From: Promethearchaeota archaeon
Lineage (GTDB): Archaea > Asgardarchaeota > Lokiarchaeia > Sigyniarchaeales > SOKP01
Direction of reading: 5' to 3'
DNA length: 64,000 nucleotides
Assembly: GCA_029838195.1 (NCBI GenBank)
Contig: JALGVJ010000004.1
Span: forward strand, 62,001 to 126,000
Each line of letters begins with the position of its first letter. Position 1 is the first letter of the stretch. The translations under genes were made by a program, and so were the position numbers. The notes beneath the pieces are model-generated. The model was given only the letters and a program-made list of their open reading frames with translations, made no database searches and was not told the origin of the DNA. Of the stretch, positions 35,950 to 43,213 are shown piece by piece.

Positions 35950-37956
35950 TTATGAATTTTTAATGCTAAAAAATGGGATATTCGACTTGAATAAAAGTCG
36001 CTCTATTTCTCGAACTTCTTGATTGTCAATTGAGGGCATGAACACGTTAAATAATGACCCTCCATTCATGAATTGAGATAGTTTTTCATGTAGTTTAATT
36101 CTTTCTTGTAAGGATAACGATGTTTTTTTCTTTATTAACGTTGTATTGAATTTTATTTGAGAATTTTTCATTTCTCCTCCATATTCCCGATGTTTCTTTA
36201 ATCCTCGATTAAGGACATGAGGTTGAGTTAATGTATAATTGATATTTTCATCTTCTTTCCGCTCTTGAATCAAGGAATTCATTTCTTTTAAGATTTTTAG
36301 TCCAAAATGCATGCTACTTTGAGATTTTTCAAAATCTAGACCACAGTGGGTAATAATGGCTTCCCTAAAGTTAAAAAAACTAATAGATCGTACAGCTGAT
36401 TCCATACATTCTTTTGCGGAATCCTCAAAACATTTAGAAATAAAATAATTCCACCATTTGTTCTTTCCTATTTTTTGAGTAATAAAAGATTCTTTAAAAG
36501 AAAACAATTCAAAAACAGAATTTAACCGATCATCAACTTTTTCAAGAAAAAAATCGTCATTACCTTTAGATAATGATGCTATGGATAGAAGATTTATCAA
36601 AATTTTATCCATAATTAGTTGGTTTGCTATATGATTATTTCTTGTCTCTTTTGATATTTTAATAAGAGCGGAATTTAACAAATTAGAGTATTCATTTACA
36701 TGAAAAATAATGTTATTTTTTCCACCATTGATTAGCCGAATTTTTTGAAGAAAAGAAACTTTATCATTCTTTAAAAATCTAGGTAATTGAATTAAAATTA
36801 ATGGCTTGACAGGAAAACCACCGTAAAAACCCTCATTTTCATTTAAAATTTGAGTGATTTTCTTAAAAAATGTTAAATTCTCCTCATTTTTATCTTGTTC
36901 TTGAAGGCTCTGAGAAAAGTCTAATCCTAAATTCGGAACGAAGGAATCTCTTGTTTTATTTAAAAAATAGGTTATTCGGGATTGTAATACTGATGATATA
37001 ACAGGATTATATGAATGATTTTTGAATTTATCCAAAAAAAATTGATCAAAATCCCCTAAAATAATATCTTCTGAAAAGAATTGAGAGATATTTTCTAAAA
37101 AATCGAAACTTTTTAAGATACATTCGGTAATAGAATGTTGGTCATTATTATTAAGAGGAGGCAGATGTTCTTTTTCTTGAATAAAATTCATTAAATTGTT
37201 TGTATTCAAAAGACAAGAAAAAGGGCGTAAATTCCAAGTATTTAAATGTAATAATAAAATATCATTAGAAAGATATGAATCCGCTAAATTATTTGGTAAT
37301 AAATTTAATAATAAAAATTGTTCAGAAACATCGGAACCTAATTTTTTCAAATAATGTGCGGGCAGAATATTATTATCATTAAATAACTTAAATACCTCAT
37401 GAGGAGGACTTCCCAGACGCGTGAGTTTATGCCTAACTTTCTCAAGGCCATTTTCTATTAAAATTGCGTTAATTAATTCTCTCATCAAGGGGGCAGTAAG
37501 ATATTCTATATTTGTTTTTTGGAGCCTCTCAATAGTCTCATTTGCTATTTTTTTAGCCAAATTTTGCTCCAAATTTCCTTCTTTTATTAAATATTCCTCG
37601 ATTTTTTCGATTTTAAAAGGCTCCTTAGAATACTTTGAAGTTCGTATCATCACTGTTTCATTCTCTTCATTTAAAATATTTTCAATGGTTTCAAGACTTT
37701 TTACCATTTTTTGTCCTAAAGGCGTGAGTAAATAGCCATTTTTAGAGCTCTTAATGAGATTATTATTTTTTAATGTATTCAGGTGGAACGATAAATTAAC
37801 ATTATTCGAATAGTGCATCGAAATTTTCTTCTTTAAATAAGAAAAAGACAGGGGATGAGATGAGCGCTGCAACGATTTCAATAAATTGATTCTAACTTCA
37901 TGGCTAATAATTTTTAATTGCTCTTCTAATAATCGTGCGATTTCGTCGGCGAGCAT
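35950..37956 (-). CDS. wHTH - ATP-cone - NrdD-like protein without the glycyl-radical site (possible nucleotide-sensing regulator)
   Basis: Three parts are visible in 668 residues. Residues 1-95 look like an ArsR-type winged helix (HEVRINLLKSLQ..., NGYLLTPLGQKM). Residues 100-185 match an ATP-cone (RTSKYSKEPFKIEKIEEYL to IENGLEKVRHKL), the nucleotide-binding allosteric domain of ribonucleotide reductases and NrdR. The remainder resembles class III reductase NrdD, for example the SISFFNFREAIITHCGLD region and the late QFMNGGSLFNVF segment followed by SNIPFFSI. The protein ends there, where NrdD would continue into its cysteine motif and glycyl-radical loop, so reductase activity is not expected. 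A dNTP/ATP-responsive DNA-binding regulator is an inference. Convergent with pyrB. Confidence 0.75.
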   Translation of the reverse strand: MLADEIARLLEEQLKIISHEVRINLLKSLQRSSHPLSFSYLKKKISMHYSNNVNLSFHLNTLKNNNLIKSSKNGYLLTPLGQKMVKSLETIENILNEENETVMIRTSKYSKEPFKIEKIEEYLIKEGNLEQNLAKKIANETIERLQKTNIEYLTAPLMRELINAILIENGLEKVRHKLTRLGSPPHEVFKLFNDNNILPAHYLKKLGSDVSEQFLLLNLLPNNLADSYLSNDILLLHLNTWNLRPFSCLLNTNNLMNFIQEKEHLPPLNNNDQHSITECILKSFDFLENISQFFSEDIILGDFDQFFLDKFKNHSYNPVISSVLQSRITYFLNKTRDSFVPNLGLDFSQSLQEQDKNEENLTFFKKITQILNENEGFYGGFPVKPLILIQLPRFLKNDKVSFLQKIRLINGGKNNIIFHVNEYSNLLNSALIKISKETRNNHIANQLIMDKILINLLSIASLSKGNDDFFLEKVDDRLNSVFELFSFKESFITQKIGKNKWWNYFISKCFEDSAKECMESAVRSISFFNFREAIITHCGLDFEKSQSSMHFGLKILKEMNSLIQERKEDENINYTLTQPHVLNRGLKKHREYGGEMKNSQIKFNTTLIKKKTSLSLQERIKLHEKLSQFMNGGSLFNVFMPSIDNQEVREIERLLFKSNIPFFSIKNS

Positions 37957-38111
37957 CAGTTATTCTGTAATGTCCCAATTTTTTTAGAAAATATCTAAAA
38001 AATAATAGGACTCTTACTTATAAAAAAATTTGGGACAGATCTCATGGAAAATTAAATTCTAATAATATCCCGGTGATATTTTATGAAAAATAGAAAATTT
38101 TTTTGTTTGTC

Positions 38112-38732
38112 TTACCGGGCAGAGACCGCAATCCTTTCAATTTCGTCTTTTCTTTTAATTGCCTTTGATTCTTGGCTATTTTGAGCCGCACTAATAAGTT
38201 CTCGGGTAATGCTTTCTTCAAATCGTCTGATAGTATTGTGGGAATCTGTCGCAATTGCTTGGACTAAAAGTTTCAATGCAAGATCTACTCTTCTTTGAGG
38301 CGAAATGTCCACGGCGGAAGCATAGGAAATGCCCCCCATGGCAATCCTAGTGGTTTCTTCTCGTGGAGCTACGTTAACGATAGCATCTACTAACACTTGG
38401 ATGGGATTTTGTCCGGTATTTAAATGAATCAAGGTAAATGCTTCCTCGACACTTCGGATAATTTTTTTCTTTTTTCCAGAATTATAGGAGGACTTATGCC
38501 CTTTTATCTTATTATCAATGAATCCCGGTGAGAGTAATCGATTAATGAATCGTTCGACAATTGAAACCTTTTGTGATTTCCAAAATTTTTTATGAGAATG
38601 ATTTCCTCCGGTACTTGGTACGATTATTTTTTTCAAATTAATGTATTTTTCCAAGCTAAAATCCTTTATTTCGATACCGTCGAAAGACCATTTGTTAAAA
38701 AGTTTAATATCTTCTTTTTTCGTTTTACTCAT
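38112..38732 (-). CDS. rps7: Small ribosomal subunit protein uS7
   Basis: Binds the 3' major domain of 16S rRNA near the decoding region. The 206 residues include INRLLSPGFIDNKIKGHKSS, LIHLNTGQNPIQVLVDAIVN and GGISYASAVDISPQRRVDLAL, ending in ISAAQNSQESKAIKRKDEIERIA, typical of archaeal S7 (length also typical). It lies 136 bp from rps12 but is transcribed in the opposite direction, which is unusual for this normally co-directional pair. Confidence 0.97.
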   Translation of the reverse strand: MSKTKKEDIKLFNKWSFDGIEIKDFSLEKYINLKKIIVPSTGGNHSHKKFWKSQKVSIVERFINRLLSPGFIDNKIKGHKSSYNSGKKKKIIRSVEEAFTLIHLNTGQNPIQVLVDAIVNVAPREETTRIAMGGISYASAVDISPQRRVDLALKLLVQAIATDSHNTIRRFEESITRELISAAQNSQESKAIKRKDEIERIAVSAR

Positions 38733-38877
38733 TGATCCACAGCATAATTAATATTAAATTACTTATTATTGTAAATAATTGCTCATTTTAATTTTTTATG
38801 ATAAGTAATCTTGAAATACAAAATTTTAAGAGATATCACGTATTAAATTTAATCATATATTATAAAAGGTGAATACG

Positions 38878-39312
38878 ATCGGAAAAACGAAAGGCCTATA
38901 TGCTGCAAGAAAATTAAAAAATAATCGCAAGAAATTTCGATGGTCAAAATCTAAATATAAAAGAAAAAAATTGAAATTAAAGCAAAAAGTAGACCCTTTA
39001 GAAGGTTCACCTCAAGCTACGGGTATCGTTCTCCAGAAAGTGGGGAGAGAAAGCAAGCAACCCAACTCTGCGATTCGAAAATGTGTCCGTGTTCAATTGA
39101 AGAAAAATGGAAAAGGAATTACTGCTTTTTTACCTGGTGATGGTGCATTAAACTTTATAGATGAACATGATACCGTACTTGTAGAAGGAATTGGAGGATC
39201 AAAAGGAAGAAGTATTGGAGATCTTCCCGGAGTTCGATGGAAAGTAGTTAAGGTAAATGGTGTCAGCTTGGAGGCTCTAATTAAAGGAAAGAAAGAGAAG
39301 CCCATCCGTTAA
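38878..39312 (+). CDS. rps12: Small ribosomal subunit protein uS12, probably initiated at AUC
   Basis: A decoding-centre protein. Motifs [22 protein letters not shown] and [34 protein letters not shown] are typical. The ORF track opens at a GTG (38869) that itself lies inside AAAGGTGA, a ribosome-binding motif. Six bases after GGTG comes ATC GGA AAA, giving (M)[12 protein letters not shown], which aligns residue for residue with eukaryotic RPS23 (MGKCRGLRTARKL). ATC at 38878 is therefore the likelier start. The gene sits on the plus strand inside an otherwise minus-strand rpoA1-rpoA2-rpl30e-nusA-rps7 cluster, so it has been inverted. Confidence 0.95.
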   Translation: MGKTKGLYAARKLKNNRKKFRWSKSKYKRKKLKLKQKVDPLEGSPQATGIVLQKVGRESKQPNSAIRKCVRVQLKKNGKGITAFLPGDGALNFIDEHDTVLVEGIGGSKGRSIGDLPGVRWKVVKVNGVSLEALIKGKKEKPIR

Positions 39313-39424
39313 TCGAAGCTTCATTATTATTAAAAAAGTTCCACTACTCTCTTCTTGAATCTTTTTAATTATCTAAGGAATTAACGAATTAAAAGAAAGA
39401 TAATATTACGTGTTTAAAAACAAG

Positions 39425-39898
39425 CTAATTTTTCGTATTTATAATAACGTTATCCACATCAAAATGTCGTAGTACGAGATGTTTTATTTTTCTAATCATT
39501 GATCCATTTTTACCGATTGCTTTTCCTCGATCTTGGGGCCTTACGGAAATGATGACCGTTTTCTTTTCATTTCGGGACTCTCTAATCTCTATATTTTGAA
39601 TTTTAATGGAATTTCTCGAAGTATTGAGAATATATTGGATGAATTTATTGAGTTGTTCAGAAAAGGGGATCACGTCGATTTTCTTTTGAAGTCGTGCCAT
39701 TAAATCTTTCACGTGCTCTCCATCCCGACCAATAGCTTTCCCTATATCCTCTTTTTTTACCAGAAAGATTATTACTTCGGAATCATCATTTGGTAATTGA
39801 AAGGTCAAACAATCTTTAATAATAGCTCCGCTAATATTATTAAATAAAGACATTAACTCCATGGACTCCCGATCAATTTTAATATTTTTTTTCAACAT
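39425..39898 (-). CDS. nusA: NusA-like KH-domain transcription factor
   Basis: The short archaeal NusA, consisting of two KH domains without the bacterial N-terminal and S1 parts. In 157 residues the two GxxG loops appear as GKAIGRDGEHVK and GKAIGKNGSMIR. It acts in transcription elongation or termination and rRNA synthesis. It follows rpl30e on the same strand by about 40 bp, the conserved archaeal order, but the expected next gene, rps12, is reversed here and converges on it. Confidence 0.94.
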   Translation of the reverse strand: MLKKNIKIDRESMELMSLFNNISGAIIKDCLTFQLPNDDSEVIIFLVKKEDIGKAIGRDGEHVKDLMARLQKKIDVIPFSEQLNKFIQYILNTSRNSIKIQNIEIRESRNEKKTVIISVRPQDRGKAIGKNGSMIRKIKHLVLRHFDVDNVIINTKN

Positions 39899-39937
39899 TT
39901 TAAGAACCCAACCTGCTTTAAGAATTCACGATGCTTT

Positions 39938-40294
39938 CTATTTTTTAGGTATGACGGAGAGAATATCTGAATCTCCTGGATCCACAATTCCTAACACGGA
40001 TACCCAGTAAGGTAAAGCTAAGGCTAAACCTAGTTCGAGACTCGACCCTTTATATTTATAAATATAAGGTTTGTCCTTCAAGAGAGAAACATAATAATTA
40101 AATTGAGTTTCTAATTCTTGAGGAATATTATTCGCAATAACGAGCATTTTAAAGGGATTATTTCTCAAGGCTTTAAGAACTTGATTTTTCCCATATATTA
40201 TTTTTCCCGTCTTAAAAGCAACTTTAAGATTGGTCTCGAAATCAATTCCTTTCTTTGCTTTTTTACTTCGTGAAAAATCGATTTTACTCGACAT
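39938..40294 (-). CDS. rpl30e: Large ribosomal subunit protein eL30 (L30e)
   Basis: An L7Ae-fold ribosomal protein that binds kink-turn RNA. The 118 residues show TGKIIYGKNQVLKALRNN, the LVIANNIPQ strand-turn and GSSLELGLALALPYWVSVLGI. It carries a short basic N-terminal extension of about 20 residues (SSKIDFSRSKKAKKG) before the core. Located between rpoA'' and nusA as in most archaea. Confidence 0.94.
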   Translation of the reverse strand: MSSKIDFSRSKKAKKGIDFETNLKVAFKTGKIIYGKNQVLKALRNNPFKMLVIANNIPQELETQFNYYVSLLKDKPYIYKYKGSSLELGLALALPYWVSVLGIVDPGDSDILSVIPKK

Positions 40295-40419
40295 ATATTC
40301 GTGTAGTATTTGTAGTTATAATTAATATATTTATTTTTAAAAAAAAAACCTTTATGTTAATTACATGTTATATTTCATGGTATTTATTAAATTGTTAGTA
40401 AATTCCTTCTTCATAAAAA

Positions 40420-43200
40420 TTATTTCTTTCTAGATTTAATAAGCTCCAGGTTTTTATCGAGATCAAACATGATATGGACCGATCCGGTGCCTATTGGCGA
40501 CACTTGTCCTACAATAACGTTTTCGGGTATTCCTAATAATCTTTCTTCCTCTCCATAAAGACCGGCATCTAAAAGTTGGTTAACGGTTACTTCGAAGGCA
40601 GCCCTGGCAAAAACGCTTGATTTTGAACCTGAAATCCCGTGTCGGCCAATGGATTGGATGGTTCCTGTACTACACATTAAATCGGCCAGAATTAATAAGT
40701 GACGCAAATCCACGTCTAACCCTTGTTGTTCTAAAACTTTTTGAGATTCTATTATGATTAAGTTACGAGCGGCTTCAATTCCGAATAATTTTTCCACTTC
40801 ATGTAAGTGATTGGAAATGGTTCTTGTAGGATCTACGCCTTCAATTTGAATGGCTCCTTGTAAATTCGTACCTTCGGTTTTAATTACCCATTCATTTCCA
40901 TCTTCGGTAGGGGTGAGAAGACCCCTTTTAATTCCTCTTATTCCTTTTATTACTTTTTTTAATATTTTTTCACGCAATTTTTGTAAACTCTGTAGATCTT
41001 CTATACCGGGGTCAATGATGATAGAATTCTTTTCTCTCTTGATAGTTCCTTTTTTCTTATACCTCTTTAAAATTTCGGGAATTTCATCAACATTAATCCC
41101 TTTTTTTTCACAAAGTTCGGGTATGAGATTTACCACGATATTCCAATTCACGAAATCAATATCCGCATCCGAGGTGATTTGCTCAATTCGTATTTGCTCA
41201 ATTCGATTATGTACCTTTATCGCTTCTTCTTCGCTCTTGTTATAAGGCTCTTCTAAATATATCGTCATCTGAGGAGTACTAGGAAATCTACGAGCATCTA
41301 CGATTTCGATTAAACGTGGAAGACCTTGCGTTACTGAAAACTCTTCTACGCCAGCGTAGTGAAATGTCCGTAATGTATTATGGGTAATTAAACCCTCCGC
41401 TGTAGTGAAATTTTCATGATTTTCAATTGAAAAATCGTATAAATATGGTGTAGGTGATTTTATTAATCTAATAGAAATAATTTCATCCCATATAATATCA
41501 CTTTGCAATGCTTTATGTAGAATATTCAATTCCTCGCTGATATCGATGCCCTCTTCTTTTGCCCTTCGTTCAAATATTTTTATATACCGATGAAGGGTTT
41601 GGCGTCTGATTTTTTGCTTGCGAGTATATTTTTTAATACTTGCTGCTAAAGCAGAATGCGCATCTATTTTTAATTTCATGTAGAGATTATTTAAAACTTT
41701 TCCAAATCCCGGAATTATATCTAAGCTATCACGTGATGAATCTTTTGATAGCTCTCTCTCCACTATTTTATTTAAAATAATATTCTTTTCAGATATGATT
41801 GAGCCAATTTTTTTCTTATATGTTGGAGCATATTTTCCTGAAATCCTTAAACAATAACAATTTTTTTCCTTGAATTTTGAAGCAATTATTCCAAATCTAG
41901 ATAATAATAAGCATATCCCATCTCTTAATTCCTTGGAACTTGTACTTGCCCTAATTTGCATTCTTTCGGCAGAAAAATTACCATCTCCATCAAAATAGGC
42001 TTGAAGTAACCCGGCTATAAAATCATCAGGCGCATTTAATGCCCACGAGGGTATAAATTTATTTCTTGCTCCTTTTCCGCAAAGTCTTTTAAAAATTGTT
42101 CCCAATAATGATGAAGAAAGAATAATTGATGAATTTGGTCCAAATTCTCCTTTTTCTTCATTTAAACTCCAAGAAATAGAATAGCTATTCGCAAAATCTA
42201 ATACTCGCTTCTTAAAATTTTCATCAATATTGGTTAATGCTATGAAATTTCCGGCATTAGTTCCTTCAGATAAATATGCTCCCATGATCCAACCAAAAGA
42301 AAAATTAAGAGGTAATTTATCCGGAATTACTATATTCGGATTCGAACAGGTTTTAGGATATATCTGACTATCTTGAAGCAAATCATTTTTCCCGGTTTTT
42401 AACGCTTTTAGTAATCCATTTACTCCAACTGGGATAGTATATTCTATATTGAATTCTTCCTTCCGGTTTCTTCCCATCCAATCTTTTGATTCTTTAACTG
42501 CATTTAACTCGGAACCAAACCAAGCCTCTTTTTTTGATACGTATTGTTTGATGTCCATGAAATCGATGGGATCTTCTGTCGGCAGATTTTTTATTAAGGG
42601 AATCCGATCTCCTATTTTTAATGTTCGCCCCTCGACAGGAATAATTTTATTATTTTTTCTCATCAAAAATGAATGTGAAAGGGTTGCCTCTATACTTCTA
42701 CCCGAACGTGTCTTTATCCTCAAAATTTCTCGTTTAGCAGGATGTCTACTTACTTGTTGAATGCGCCCCCAGTGAATCTTTTCATCTTGACCTAAACAAG
42801 GAACTTTTATTTCCTTAGAATCTAAATTTAATACTTCACAGTCGCCAACATGTTCTAAAATTTCTGCGTTTGACATTAATTCATCAATAAAATCTCCAAT
42901 ATTCAAGATTTTAGTATAGTTTCCCTCTTTTATGATTACTTTTTCTGTTCCCGGAATGCTCATCTGTGTTCCCGGTTCGCCAATAGATTGTGCGGCTACC
43001 GTGCCGACAGGTTCAGAAGCTTCCACGATTGCATTGGTATAATTAATGAAAATTTTATTCAAGAAATATTCTAATTGCTCTTCCTCTAAGTCTTCATCCT
43101 TAATTTTATCTCTAATCTTATCGATTAAATCTTCAGGAATACCATCTTCTTTCAATTCTTGTAATTTTTCTTCCAAAAACTTTTTTGTTACTTTTACCAT
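40420..43200 (-). CDS. rpoA2: RNA polymerase subunit A'' interrupted by an intein
   Basis: The C-terminal part of the largest RNA polymerase subunit, including the end of the bridge-helix/trigger-loop region and the cleft. The 926-residue precursor has an N-extein of 80 residues ending in AAQSIGEPGTQM and a C-extein from residue 609 (TLRTFHYAGVEEFSVTQG), together 398 residues, the normal A'' length. Later landmarks are the GSKSSVFARAAFEVT and VGQVSPIGTG segments. The 528-residue insert splits the highly conserved GEPGTQM/TLRTFH sequence. The start is supported by AGGAGGGAATAA. It follows rpoA' by 13 bp. Confidence 0.97.
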   Translation of the reverse strand: MVKVTKKFLEEKLQELKEDGIPEDLIDKIRDKIKDEDLEEEQLEYFLNKIFINYTNAIVEASEPVGTVAAQSIGEPGTQMSIPGTEKVIIKEGNYTKILNIGDFIDELMSNAEILEHVGDCEVLNLDSKEIKVPCLGQDEKIHWGRIQQVSRHPAKREILRIKTRSGRSIEATLSHSFLMRKNNKIIPVEGRTLKIGDRIPLIKNLPTEDPIDFMDIKQYVSKKEAWFGSELNAVKESKDWMGRNRKEEFNIEYTIPVGVNGLLKALKTGKNDLLQDSQIYPKTCSNPNIVIPDKLPLNFSFGWIMGAYLSEGTNAGNFIALTNIDENFKKRVLDFANSYSISWSLNEEKGEFGPNSSIILSSSLLGTIFKRLCGKGARNKFIPSWALNAPDDFIAGLLQAYFDGDGNFSAERMQIRASTSSKELRDGICLLLSRFGIIASKFKEKNCYCLRISGKYAPTYKKKIGSIISEKNIILNKIVERELSKDSSRDSLDIIPGFGKVLNNLYMKLKIDAHSALAASIKKYTRKQKIRRQTLHRYIKIFERRAKEEGIDISEELNILHKALQSDIIWDEIISIRLIKSPTPYLYDFSIENHENFTTAEGLITHNTLRTFHYAGVEEFSVTQGLPRLIEIVDARRFPSTPQMTIYLEEPYNKSEEEAIKVHNRIEQIRIEQITSDADIDFVNWNIVVNLIPELCEKKGINVDEIPEILKRYKKKGTIKREKNSIIIDPGIEDLQSLQKLREKILKKVIKGIRGIKRGLLTPTEDGNEWVIKTEGTNLQGAIQIEGVDPTRTISNHLHEVEKLFGIEAARNLIIIESQKVLEQQGLDVDLRHLLILADLMCSTGTIQSIGRHGISGSKSSVFARAAFEVTVNQLLDAGLYGEEERLLGIPENVIVGQVSPIGTGSVHIMFDLDKNLELIKSRKK
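41377..42960 (-). mobile_element. Intein with LAGLIDADG homing endonuclease inside RpoA''
   Basis: Residues 81-608 of the rpoA'' product. The first residue is Ser (SIPGTEK...), the splicing block B is visible as SIEATLSHSF, and the C-terminal block reads FTTAEGLITHN followed by Thr as the +1 nucleophile, so the splicing residues look intact. Between them are two LAGLIDADG-type motifs, FGWIMGAYLSEG and FIAGLLQAYFDGDG, each with an acidic catalytic residue, indicating a probably active homing endonuclease. The position in GEPGTQM/TLRTFH is a site where other archaeal RpoA'' proteins are known to carry inteins. Confidence 0.95.
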
Positions 43201-43213
43201 ATTTATTCCCTCC

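Noticed and set aside
40850-41245. Plus-strand 131-codon ORF in the track opposite rpoA''
   Set aside because: It is antisense to a fully conserved RNA polymerase gene, has no recognisable motif, and its composition is the mirror of the coding strand.
40420-43200. Possibility that the rpoA'' insert is a fusion domain rather than an intein
   Set aside because: The insert splits GEPGTQM from TLRTFH exactly, starts with Ser, ends with His-Asn before Thr, and contains LAGLIDADG motifs.
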